From assembly GCF_005166025.1 (NCBI RefSeq), contig NZ_CP028923.1, positions 3,474,001 to 3,538,000 on the forward strand: DNA of 64,000 bases, written 5' to 3'. Both the position numbers and the translations under genes were made by a program. This document shows positions 55,210 through 63,363 of this stretch, piece by piece (the stretch's first letter is position 1; every line of letters starts with the position of its first letter). A model generated the notes under the pieces. It made no database searches. It was not told the DNA's origin and saw only the letters and a list, made by a program, of their open reading frames with translations. This DNA is from Mangrovivirga cuniculi (GTDB lineage Bacteria > Bacteroidota > Bacteroidia > Cytophagales > Cyclobacteriaceae).

Positions 55210-56259
55210 CTAGTAAGGGAAATAAGAGAGCTGTACCCTGATCTTTTTATCCGCAGCACCCAATCGCTGATATGCTCTTTCAGACATTCTTAAGATCAGG
55301 TCCTGACTAGTATTAGAAGGCAACTTACCAATAACTCTGACGAACACTCTTCTTTTATTCGCTTCATTAATCACCTCGAGTAGGGTCCCTACAGGAGCTG
55401 TTTTATGCAATCCAAGATACTGATCATTCTTGCCTGTACCTTCGATAACCTCGGCTACACCTTTTTCAACAACTTTTTTGATGTCGTGAGATTGTACATC
55501 AATAGCCGGAACAGTAAACACTTCCCTTTCAGATCCGGAATTAGTATTAGTACTGGCTGTTGCGGTATTATCAGCTGTATTGTTGTTTTCTTTATCACTT
55601 TCTTTTACTGGCTTGGCTCCGTCAGGAGAAGTAACTACCAATACCTGCCCAATAGATACAGAGTTATCTGGTAAACTATTCCACTTTACCAGGTCCTCAA
55701 CTTCTACATTATATTTTTTACTAATACTATAAAGAGTTTCCCCTCCTTCAACTTTATGAGTTCCTTTAATTTTTGTGTTTGAATAATTACCGGTATTTGT
55801 CGTTGTTTTACTCTGAGAAGAGCTACCCGATGGTGCTGATACAATCAATTCCTGTCCCAGGTCGATACTGTTACCATCGAGGTCATTCCAGGTCTTAATT
55901 TCATTGACGGTGATATTGTATTTTCTCGAAATCGAGAATAACGTTTCCTTTTTCTTTACTATATGCTTCTTTGTATTTGAAGATGATGGAGACCCGCTAT
56001 TCTGTGCCTGGGCATTACCTTTTGGAATCATCACCTCCTGTCCTACTTTGATCACTTTCGAAAATTCAGGATTATATTTTTCAATCTCACTAATCTCAAC
56101 ATCATAAGCTTTAGATATCGAAAAGGCTGTTTGTCCTGCCTCAACTATATGAACAATAAACTTTTGCCCATCTTTCTCTCTGACTTCCTGTGCATTGATA
56201 TTCAGTGCAGAACAAAATGATAGTAATCCTAAAGCGAGTATTAAAAATTTAGACTTCAT
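55210..56259 (-). CDS. LysM-repeat protein with C-terminal DPBB (RlpA-like) domain
   Basis: The exported protein (signal peptide KSKFLILALGLLSFCSALNINAQ, from the ATG at 56259) has three LysM modules: FIVHIVEAGQTAFSISKAYDV, KKHIVKKKETLFSISRKYNI and KGTHKVEGGETLYSISKKYNV. A low-complexity Asn/Ser/Thr/Lys linker follows, then a double-psi beta-barrel of the RlpA type (YLGLHKTAPVGTLLEV, VFVRVIGKLP, ILRMSERAYQRLGAADKKIRVQLSYFPY). LysM modules bind peptidoglycan, and RlpA-like barrels cut or bind denuded glycan strands in some bacteria. A longer in-frame start exists at 56286, overlapping the DUF4905 gene further. The encoded role is cell-wall linked. Confidence 0.88.
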   Translation of the reverse strand: MKSKFLILALGLLSFCSALNINAQEVREKDGQKFIVHIVEAGQTAFSISKAYDVEISEIEKYNPEFSKVIKVGQEVMIPKGNAQAQNSGSPSSSNTKKHIVKKKETLFSISRKYNITVNEIKTWNDLDGNSIDLGQELIVSAPSGSSSQSKTTTNTGNYSNTKIKGTHKVEGGETLYSISKKYNVEVEDLVKWNSLPDNSVSIGQVLVVTSPDGAKPVKESDKENNNTADNTATASTNTNSGSEREVFTVPAIDVQSHDIKKVVEKGVAEVIEGTGKNDQYLGLHKTAPVGTLLEVINEANKRRVFVRVIGKLPSNTSQDLILRMSERAYQRLGAADKKIRVQLSYFPY

Positions 56260-57040
56260 AAGTTGAAATAGTATTTTTATCTTCAATCACAAAAAGCTTG
56301 CCGTTCATTACAAAATAAGGCTCCTTAGTCAAACCTTTCCCGGCACTTTCAAGTAAAATTTCTTTCAATAAGTTTCCCTCTTCATCAAAGATAAAAAGTT
56401 TATGATTAAAGAGCTTACCTATTTTATTATAACCTGAAATTAAAATAAAACTTTCGGTTTCCATGTATTCAACGGCCCCGATAGATGATTTTATATTTTT
56501 TGTCTCTAAAAATTCATTGACATCATCAAAATATTCCGAACCTTGGTGATATTGTGTCGGGAATTGTATTTCAGAGGTCCTTCCGGTTATCTTTCCAAAA
56601 CTTTCATTATCTTTTAATAGCTCTCTGGATTGTGGATCATATAAAAATGAATCTTCGTCACCACCTGATTCTGTAAATACAAATGTATCACTGCCTGAAA
56701 TTGATCCATTAAAGATCATATCTTCATATTCATCAATAATCTCTCCCTTTCTCCCGATAACCAGTGACCTTGCGACCTCGGGATTGCCTTCACCTTTATA
56801 CTCATGAAAAACATAGTATTTATCAGACAAAAACATCAATCGCAACCACCATTTATCAGGAAGCTTTACTTCAATCGGGATGATATTCTCATTCTTGATA
56901 TCGTAGCGGAAAAAATCTACGTCATCTAATCCTTCACCCCTGGCTTCAATTCCAAGACTCTTACCGTCAGAACTTATCACCGTTTGCCAGACCGGAAATT
57001 TAAATGTATATGAAAAAGTGGATTTAGGAGCTTGTTTCAC
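56249..57040 (-). CDS. DUF4905-like protein
   Basis: The 263-residue protein is beta-rich with a repeated short motif (KFPVWQTVISSDGKSLGIEARG, then YYVFHEYKGEGNPEVARSLVIGRKGEIIDEYED), which suits a propeller-like fold. I match it to DUF4905, a Bacteroidota group of unknown function, with moderate certainty. No signal peptide is seen. Its stop overlaps the LysM gene's start by 11 bases (translational coupling), and it is divergent from the NfeD gene with only 37 bases between the start codons, so the promoters must be compact or shared. Confidence 0.72.
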   Translation of the reverse strand: MKQAPKSTFSYTFKFPVWQTVISSDGKSLGIEARGEGLDDVDFFRYDIKNENIIPIEVKLPDKWWLRLMFLSDKYYVFHEYKGEGNPEVARSLVIGRKGEIIDEYEDMIFNGSISGSDTFVFTESGGDEDSFLYDPQSRELLKDNESFGKITGRTSEIQFPTQYHQGSEYFDDVNEFLETKNIKSSIGAVEYMETESFILISGYNKIGKLFNHKLFIFDEEGNLLKEILLESAGKGLTKEPYFVMNGKLFVIEDKNTISTYEV

Positions 57041-57077
57041 TATTTTAGTATTTCAACTTAAAATTAATAAATCGACA

Positions 57078-58418
57078 GTGGTTAATAAACTGAAACTTTT
57101 TACCATTTTATATTTTTTAGTTTTCCTGACTGCCTTTGGACAGGAAACCAGTAAGGTACTAATTCTAACAGTAGACTCCGAGATCGATCCGAGAACAAAC
57201 AGATATATTGAACTCGGTATGGAGAAAGCTGTGGAAGAAGGATTCGATGCCATCATCCTTGAACTTGATACTTACGGAGGCTTAGTGACCGATGCTAATG
57301 ACATTCGTGAGAGGATCCTAAGATCTGAAATTCCGGTATATGCTTACATCAATACTGACGCTGCTTCTGCTGGCGCATTGATCTCAATCGCCTGTGATAG
57401 CATCTACATGGCTCCAGCTTCGAGTATCGGAGCGGCAACCGTAGTGACCCAGACTGGTGAGGCGGCTCCTGACAAATATCAGAGTTACATGAGAAGCATT
57501 ATGCGGGCGACTGCAGAAAAAAGAGGCAGAGACCCGAGGATAGCTGAAGGCATGGTAGATGAGACCCTTGAAATTGATAGTATCTCACCAGAGGGAGATG
57601 TGATTACCTTTTCAACCACTGAAGCGATTAAGTATGGTTATTGCGAGGCCCAGGTAGATAGTTATCAGGACATCTTAGACCGAACCAACCTTACAGAGGC
57701 ACAGACAGAAGATTTCACTCTGGGCTGGACTGAAAAAGTAATTTCACTGGTACTCAACCCGGTAGTCTCCGGATTTTTAATCCTGATTATGGTTGGTGGA
57801 ATTTATTATGAGTTACAAACTCCCGGAATTGGTTTCCCAATTGCAGCATCGATCATTGCAGCAGTTTTATATTTTATACCCTACTATCTCAACGGACTTG
57901 CCGCCAACTGGGAGATCCTGATATTTTTCATCGGCATTGTTTTACTCGCATTGGAGATCTTCGTTATACCGGGATTTGGTATAGCCGGTGTGGGAGGCTT
58001 GATCCTGATCTTTACCAGTCTAACTCTTGTTATGCTGGATAATGATAACTTTAATTTCGATTTTGTTAATATAGAAAGCATCGTTCGTGCAATAGGAGTT
58101 GTCGTTACATCCTCACTGGTAGCAGGAGTAATGATGATAGTCGGGGGAGTTACAATCTATAAGTCTCCGATATTCAGCAAAATCGCTTTATCTTATGAGG
58201 CAACTAAAGAACTGGGGTATACTTCTAAAGTAAAAAATGAAGAAGACCTGACCGGAAAGATCGGAACAGCCTTTACCGTATTACGACCAAGTGGGAAAGT
58301 TACTATTGGAGATGATTACTACGATGCATATACCCGTGGAGAGTTTATTGCCAGGGGACAAAGAATAGTGGTAATTCGAGATGAAGGAAGTAGTTTACTA
58401 GTCAAAGCGAAAGCATAA
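57078..58418 (+). CDS. NfeD1b-type membrane serine protease (ClpP-class)
   Basis: The 446-residue protein starts at the GTG at 57078, giving a signal sequence (KLKLFTILYFLVFLTAFGQ). The ClpP/crotonase-type protease domain contains ILELDTYGGLVTDANDIRE, SAGALISIACDSIYMAPASSIGAATVV with the nucleophile Ser, and MRATAEKRGRDPRIAEGMVD. A block of membrane helices follows, then a C-terminal OB-fold NfeD domain (GKIGTAFTVLRPSGKVTIGDDYYDAYTRGEFI). Long NfeD proteins cleave stomatin-like partners in membrane quality control; no stomatin gene is adjacent here. An in-frame ATG upstream at 57018 overlaps the divergent gene's leader and is less likely. Confidence 0.9.
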   Translation: MVNKLKLFTILYFLVFLTAFGQETSKVLILTVDSEIDPRTNRYIELGMEKAVEEGFDAIILELDTYGGLVTDANDIRERILRSEIPVYAYINTDAASAGALISIACDSIYMAPASSIGAATVVTQTGEAAPDKYQSYMRSIMRATAEKRGRDPRIAEGMVDETLEIDSISPEGDVITFSTTEAIKYGYCEAQVDSYQDILDRTNLTEAQTEDFTLGWTEKVISLVLNPVVSGFLILIMVGGIYYELQTPGIGFPIAASIIAAVLYFIPYYLNGLAANWEILIFFIGIVLLALEIFVIPGFGIAGVGGLILIFTSLTLVMLDNDNFNFDFVNIESIVRAIGVVVTSSLVAGVMMIVGGVTIYKSPIFSKIALSYEATKELGYTSKVKNEEDLTGKIGTAFTVLRPSGKVTIGDDYYDAYTRGEFIARGQRIVVIRDEGSSLLVKAKA

Positions 58419-58419
58419 A

Positions 58420-59160
58420 ATGAAAATAACAGGAATAATACCAGCGAGATATGCCTCCACAAGATTTCCGGGTAAACCCCTGGTTGATATTGGTGGGAAA
58501 TCGATGGTAATGAGGGTATTTGAACAGGTATCTAAAGTTGAAAAAATCTCTGAAGTAATCGTAGCGACAGATAACGAGGATATCTACGATCACGTTAATT
58601 CTAATGGAGGAAAAGCAGTAATGACCCGTGAAGATCATCCCAGCGGGACTGACAGATGTTATGAAGCATTAACAAAGTGTACCGGTGATTTTGATTTCGC
58701 AATCAATATCCAGGGCGATGAGCCTTTTCTGAAACCGGAACAAATATCAAGCCTTTGTGATGCTCTCACACCTGAAGTAGAGATCGGGTCGATGATGAAA
58801 AAAATCAAAGACAGAAAAGATTTATTCAATCCGAACGTTGTTAAGGTAGTGGTATCAGAACCGGGAAATGCATTGTATTTTTCAAGGCAGACCATCCCCT
58901 ATCAAAGAAATAGCAAAGAAGCAGTCTGGATGGACAATTACGATTATTTCAAACACCTGGGGATTTATGCCTACAGAAGTGATATATTAAAAAAACTTGC
59001 TTCGCTTCCTGAGGGTAAATTAGAAAAAGCAGAATCGCTGGAACAGCTACGATGGCTGGAAAAAGGATACTCAATAAAAATGGTTGAAACTGATATTGAA
59101 TCAATCGGTATCGATACCCCAGAGGATTTGGAAGAAGTAAAAAAGAAATTAAATTTATAA
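58420..59160 (+). CDS. kdsB: CMP-KDO synthetase
   Basis: KdsB activates KDO with CTP for lipopolysaccharide inner-core synthesis. The 246 residues show IIPARYASTRFPGKPLVDIGGKSMVMRV at the nucleotide site, VIVATDNEDIYDHV, FAINIQGDEPFLKPEQI with the metal-binding Asp, FSRQTIPYQRN and a C-terminal ETDIESIGIDTPEDLEEV. The gene starts one base after the NfeD stop. Its presence shows that the organism builds KDO-containing LPS, fitting the envelope focus of this part of the window. Confidence 0.96.
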   Translation: MKITGIIPARYASTRFPGKPLVDIGGKSMVMRVFEQVSKVEKISEVIVATDNEDIYDHVNSNGGKAVMTREDHPSGTDRCYEALTKCTGDFDFAINIQGDEPFLKPEQISSLCDALTPEVEIGSMMKKIKDRKDLFNPNVVKVVVSEPGNALYFSRQTIPYQRNSKEAVWMDNYDYFKHLGIYAYRSDILKKLASLPEGKLEKAESLEQLRWLEKGYSIKMVETDIESIGIDTPEDLEEVKKKLNL

Positions 59161-59181
59161 GAATAGCAGAGCCAGTAATCT

Positions 59182-60501
59182 ATGTTAAGACATTTTTTTA
59201 TCTCAATTTTAATAGTATTCGGGATTTTTACATCTAGGTCACAAAACCTGGTGGAAATCGCATTTGATACTACCCAGCTTTTCAAAGATAACTTTACCGG
59301 CTTCATGCTTTACGATCCGGAATCCGGTGACACGATCTATTCACTCAATGAAAGGAAATTCTTTAACCCGGCTTCTAACGTTAAAATCTTTACATTTTAT
59401 ACATCCACCCAACTAATTCCAGAAAGACTTGCTGCGTGTCATTATTTCTATCGTGGAGACACGGTATATATTCAGGGCACTGGTGACCCGACTTTTTTAC
59501 ATCCCGACTTTGAAGAACAGCCCTTGCTTGATTTTCTGAAGAAAACAGATAAAACCATTGTCTTTTTAACCGGTAACTACGAAGGTCAACATTATGGTCC
59601 GGGCTGGGCATGGGATGATTACACCTATTTCTTCAGTAATGAAAGAGCAAGCTTCCCGGTCTGTGGAAATGCAATTAGAGTTGACTTTGACAGGCTTGAT
59701 AGTTCTTTCAATGTTTATCCCAAATATTTTCTCCCATCTACTAAACTAGACAGAAAAGGTAGTAGAGGGATTTACAGAGTTAGCCGGGATATGGCAGATA
59801 ATTCATTCACGATCTATCCGTCTATGTTTTACAATGATGACCCGGTTAATGTACCATTGGAATACGACGACCAGGTTCTGACCTGTATTCTTGAAGATAC
59901 ACTTAGAAAACCGGTATTCATCAGGCGGTCGCCATTAGAATTCATGTCTCACAATGAAGACGAAATCGTAATGGAAGGGGTGAGAAGAGATACAGTACTG
60001 AGAAAAATGATGATCGACAGTGATAATTTTATCGCTGAGCAGCTCTTAATTAATGCTTCTTCATTTTATTCAGACAGTTTATCGACTAAACTCATTATCA
60101 ATCTAATGCAGGATAGTCTGGCTGACCGCTGGGAAAAAGCCCCGCTCTGGAGAGATGCAAGTGGATTATCAAGATATAACTTATTCTCTCCGATCCATTT
60201 CGTTACCATTCTAAATCTCCTCTATGAGGATTTTGAAGATAAGGAGGAATTGATTTCTTATTTCCCTGTTCCCGGAAGTACCGGCACATTAAAATATTTT
60301 CTGGAAGAAGAAAAAGACGATCCCTTCTTATGGGGAAAAACCGGTAGTTTGAATAACAATTTCAACCTGAGTGGTTACATTAAAACAAAAAGTGGTAAAA
60401 TGCTGATCTTCAGTTTTATGAATAATCATTACACTGAAAGAACCGCCCTGGTTAAAAAGAAAATGGAGAATATTTTCCGTATAATTCACGAAAATTATTA
60501 A
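59182..60501 (+). CDS. D-alanyl-D-alanine carboxypeptidase/endopeptidase, PBP4 (S13) type
   Basis: The 439-residue protein has a signal peptide (RHFFISILIVFGIFTSRSQ) and the three penicillin-binding motifs: SNVK (FNPASNVKIFTFY, active-site Ser), SDN (MMIDSDNFIAEQLL) and KTG (WGKTGSLNNNFNL). It is the DacB/PBP4-type class C enzyme that trims peptidoglycan crosslinks. Compared with E. coli DacB it is compact. It follows kdsB by 21 bases and overlaps the convergent HNH gene by four bases at the stop codons. Confidence 0.88.
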   Translation: MLRHFFISILIVFGIFTSRSQNLVEIAFDTTQLFKDNFTGFMLYDPESGDTIYSLNERKFFNPASNVKIFTFYTSTQLIPERLAACHYFYRGDTVYIQGTGDPTFLHPDFEEQPLLDFLKKTDKTIVFLTGNYEGQHYGPGWAWDDYTYFFSNERASFPVCGNAIRVDFDRLDSSFNVYPKYFLPSTKLDRKGSRGIYRVSRDMADNSFTIYPSMFYNDDPVNVPLEYDDQVLTCILEDTLRKPVFIRRSPLEFMSHNEDEIVMEGVRRDTVLRKMMIDSDNFIAEQLLINASSFYSDSLSTKLIINLMQDSLADRWEKAPLWRDASGLSRYNLFSPIHFVTILNLLYEDFEDKEELISYFPVPGSTGTLKYFLEEEKDDPFLWGKTGSLNNNFNLSGYIKTKSGKMLIFSFMNNHYTERTALVKKKMENIFRIIHENY

Positions 60502-61004
60502 GCGCTGGCCTGAGGAAAAAAATCTTCCCAGTCTTTGTTTTGGTTTCCCAAATAATCTCTTAAGAAAAGAAGGTAATTTGGCCTGTATGGCTTTTGTTTT
60601 AGCCGAAGTCCGACTTCTTCAGGAGTACTATTTCCCTTAACAGTATTACACCTTTTACAGGCTGTTACCAGGTTACTCCATGTGGTTTTTCCGCCTTTGG
60701 CCTTGGGTATCAGGTGGTCAACAGTAAGATCAGAAGATTTGCCACAATACTGACATTGATGCTTGTCCCTTCTAAATATATTTTGCCTTGAAAGCATGAC
60801 ATTTTTGTACGGCAGGTAGATATATTTTCTGAGCTTAATAACAGCAGGTTTGGGAAATGTTCTGTCAACAGAATGGAGAGCTTCTCCATCCACTTCGCGT
60901 ACCATGTCTGCTTTCTCCAGGTATAGAAGAATAAATGCTTTATTTACTGTACAAACTGCCAACGGGCTGTAATCCTGATTTAATAATAAGACCTTCTGGC
61001 TCAC
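60498..61004 (-). CDS. HNH endonuclease-domain protein
   Basis: The 168-residue protein has an N-terminal part (KVLLLNQDYSPLAVCTVNKAFILLYLEKADMV) and a C-terminal HNH module with zinc-binding CQYCG and CKRCN pairs around DHLIPKAKGGKTTWSNLVTA (His as first catalytic residue). It belongs to a small cellular HNH family common in Bacteroidota and is not tied to a phage or restriction cassette here. DNA cleavage is predicted, but the target is unknown. The stop codon overlaps that of the DacB-like gene by four bases. Confidence 0.88.
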   Translation of the reverse strand: MSQKVLLLNQDYSPLAVCTVNKAFILLYLEKADMVREVDGEALHSVDRTFPKPAVIKLRKYIYLPYKNVMLSRQNIFRRDKHQCQYCGKSSDLTVDHLIPKAKGGKTTWSNLVTACKRCNTVKGNSTPEEVGLRLKQKPYRPNYLLFLRDYLGNQNKDWEDFFPQASA

Positions 61005-61007
61005 TAT

Positions 61008-61820
61008 TTACTCCTTTCTTTTTCTTATAACATGTCTTATCGCATGAAGTTTTTTATGTGTATAAATATTCTTCTCGCTATTAAATATACCTTTAGATGT
61101 TAGCTCATCTACACGAACCTTACCTGAGGCATGAATTATTTTATTGTTATCCAGAATAATGCCAACGTGATCTACTCTTCCTTTTTCATTTTCGAAAAAG
61201 GCTATATCACCCATGGAGGCATCCTCCGGTTTTACAATCTCCTCTCCTACCAATGCCTGCTGGGAAGCATCTCTCGGTAAAAAGTATCCATTTAATTTAT
61301 AAACAATTTGAACAAATCCACTACAGTCGTATCCAAAAGGACTTCTACCGCCCCACAGATAGGGAGAATTATGGAGTTTCATTGCTGTATTTTTAATATC
61401 CTCCTCGGTCCCTTTACTCCCCATACTTTTAGATTCACCGTTAAAAGCGATCTGCTCTTCCATTTTAAACAACTCATTGGTTGATAACGGAAGTACACTT
61501 CCCACTACGATATCCAGTGATTGTTTATTAAATAAGATAGTAGAAACCTTTTCTGTTGAAATTCGAAAATCTGAAAAGGCAATCTGATCATAATATTCAT
61601 TTGAAATACCATGGTGCTGGTTAGCATCTATCCAGCCTTCATAATCATCAAAAGCCATTCTGATCTTCTTCCATTCCTCTTTTTCTTCAATAATTTCGTA
61701 ATGATCCCCAAAAAGTAATTGAGTAACCATCTCAGCTGCATGCCTGGGTTCACCACGCACAGGGACGATCGATAGTCTGCAAATACCTTTTTTGTTTATT
61801 TCCATACTTTTTGTTTCCAT
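61008..61820 (-). CDS. NlpC/P60 (C40) peptidase, YkfC-like, probably cytoplasmic
   Basis: The 270-residue protein has an N-terminal SH3b-like half (ICRLSIVPVRGEPRHAAEMVTQLLFGDHYEIIEEKEEWKKI) and a C-terminal NlpC/P60 peptidase. The catalytic Cys is in SPFGYDCSGFVQIVYKLNGYFLPRDASQQ, the His in GRVDHVGIILDNNKIIHASG. SH3b plus C40 without a signal peptide matches the YkfC type, which splits murein tripeptides between D-Glu and diaminopimelate during recycling. Start is 61820 or the in-frame ATG at 61805. It lies 3 bases upstream of the HNH gene on the same strand. Confidence 0.87.
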   Translation of the reverse strand: METKSMEINKKGICRLSIVPVRGEPRHAAEMVTQLLFGDHYEIIEEKEEWKKIRMAFDDYEGWIDANQHHGISNEYYDQIAFSDFRISTEKVSTILFNKQSLDIVVGSVLPLSTNELFKMEEQIAFNGESKSMGSKGTEEDIKNTAMKLHNSPYLWGGRSPFGYDCSGFVQIVYKLNGYFLPRDASQQALVGEEIVKPEDASMGDIAFFENEKGRVDHVGIILDNNKIIHASGKVRVDELTSKGIFNSEKNIYTHKKLHAIRHVIRKRKE

Positions 61821-61865
61821 TAAATATACAGAACGATAATTAATTATGGCAGGTTGAAAGCGTAC

Positions 61866-61896
61866 AAAAAAAAAGACAGCTAAAATCGCTGTCTTT
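61866..61896 (-). terminator. Terminator overlapping the end of smpB
   Basis: On the minus strand a perfect 9-bp stem (61888-61896 with 61872-61880) with a seven-base loop is followed by a long T-run. The stem includes the final smpB codons and its stop codon, so termination and the gene end coincide. Confidence 0.85.
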
Positions 61897-62347
61897 GTAA
61901 TTCCCTTTTCATATCCTTCTCTTTTATCGATTCCCGCTTATCGTGAAGCTTTTTACCTTTGGCAAGGGCGATATTTAATTTGGCAAAGCCCCGGTCATTT
62001 ATAAAAAGTTTGGTCGGTATAATTGCCAACCCTTTTTCTTCCATTTTCCCCTTGAGCTTTTCAAGCTCTCTTTTATTAAGGAGTAACTTTCTGTCAGCTT
62101 TGGCTTCGTGATTGTAAAAACTACCCTGCTCATAAGGAGATATATGCATGCTTCTAACCCATAATTCTCCTTTATGGAATGTACAATAAGCCTCCTGTAG
62201 GTTAACCTTACCCATTCTTATGGATTTGATCTCGGTCCCCTTTAATACCAGGCCCGCAGTATATTTCTCCAGCCATTCATATTCGTATGAAGCCTTGCGG
62301 TTTTTAATATTTACCTGATTTTGTATGTCTTTATCTTTTTTACTCAT
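61880..62347 (-). CDS. smpB: SsrA-binding protein
   Basis: SmpB binds tmRNA and brings it to stalled ribosomes in trans-translation. The 155-residue protein has the family core: NRKASYEYEWLEKYTAGLVLKGTEIKSIR, VNLQEAYCTFHKGELWVRSMHISPYEQG, RKLLLNKRELEKL and the basic C-terminal tail KGKKLHDKRESIKEKDMKRELQRQR that enters the decoding channel. No ssrA gene is recognisable next to it. It follows tsaD by 8 bases on the same strand and carries a terminator that overlaps its stop. Confidence 0.96.
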   Translation of the reverse strand: MSKKDKDIQNQVNIKNRKASYEYEWLEKYTAGLVLKGTEIKSIRMGKVNLQEAYCTFHKGELWVRSMHISPYEQGSFYNHEAKADRKLLLNKRELEKLKGKMEEKGLAIIPTKLFINDRGFAKLNIALAKGKKLHDKRESIKEKDMKRELQRQRF

Positions 62348-62355
62348 TTCTGTTT

Positions 62356-63360
62356 TTAAAACTTTAATCTTGGTTCTGCCGATACAGACAGATCCACAAA
62401 TTCGTTTGCCTGGTACTTATACCATGCTGCCATGGCTATCATGCCTGCATTATCAGTACAATACTCAAAAGCAGGGATAAAGGTTTGCCAGCCTTTCCTC
62501 TCAGCTTCTGATGTAAGTGCTGATCTTAATCCGGAGTTTGCAGATACACCCCCCGCTAAAGCTACCCGGTTAATTCCGGTCTGCTTTACTGCCTTTCTCA
62601 GCTTATCCATCAACATATTAATTAAACTTTGCTGAATTCCGGCACAGATATCGTTTAAATTTTCATTGATGAATTCTGGATTTCCTTTGAGCTCATCTCT
62701 CAGAAAATATAATATCGCTGTTTTGATTCCGCTAAATGAAAAATCCAACCCGGGAATTTCTGCCGGTGGAAAAGAATATTTTTCCGGATCTCCTTCTTTC
62801 GCATATTTATCTATCAATGGACCTCCCGGATAGGGTAATCCCATAATTTTAGCAGCTTTATCAAAGGCCTCACCTACTGCATCATCTTTTGTCTGACCGA
62901 TGATCTCCATATCCAGAAATTCTCTGACCAGAACCAGCTGAGTATGGCCTCCACTGACAGTCAAACAGATAAACGGAAACTCTGGCTTCGGATCATCAAT
63001 AAAATGGGCCAGAATGTGCGCCTGCATATGATTTACCTCGATCATTGGAATATTTCTGGCAAGGCTAAGGCCTTTTGCAAAAGAAACTCCGACTAATAAT
63101 GAGCCTAATAATCCAGGTCCGCGCGTAAAAGCTACTGCATTGACGTCTGAAATATTTATATTTGCTTGTTTAAGTGCTTCGGTAACAACCGGAACAATGT
63201 TCTGTTGATGTACACGAGATGCTAATTCGGGAACGACACCCCCGTATTTTTCGTGTATATCTTGTGTGGCAATGATATTATTAACAACCTTTCCATCGGA
63301 AATTACCGAGGCGGCTGTTTCATCGCACGAGGACTCTATGGCTAAAATATGAATTGACAT
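62356..63360 (-). CDS. tsaD: tRNA N6-threonylcarbamoyladenosine transferase
   Basis: TsaD, with TsaB and TsaE, places threonylcarbamoyl on A37 of ANN-decoding tRNAs. The 334-residue protein has ILAIESSCDETAASVISDG at the N-terminus, the GPGLLGSLLVGVSFAKGLSLA nucleotide motif, the metal-binding HMQAHILAH (HxxxH), GGHTQLVLV, and C-terminal ALAGGVSANSGLRSAL. The ATG at 63360 gives the normal start; an in-frame ATG at 63375 is a weaker choice. The divergent TamB-like gene starts only 3 bases away, so each gene's 5' control region lies within the other's coding region. Confidence 0.96.
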   Translation of the reverse strand: MSIHILAIESSCDETAASVISDGKVVNNIIATQDIHEKYGGVVPELASRVHQQNIVPVVTEALKQANINISDVNAVAFTRGPGLLGSLLVGVSFAKGLSLARNIPMIEVNHMQAHILAHFIDDPKPEFPFICLTVSGGHTQLVLVREFLDMEIIGQTKDDAVGEAFDKAAKIMGLPYPGGPLIDKYAKEGDPEKYSFPPAEIPGLDFSFSGIKTAILYFLRDELKGNPEFINENLNDICAGIQQSLINMLMDKLRKAVKQTGINRVALAGGVSANSGLRSALTSEAERKGWQTFIPAFEYCTDNAGMIAMAAWYKYQANEFVDLSVSAEPRLKF

Positions 63361-63363
63361 AAA

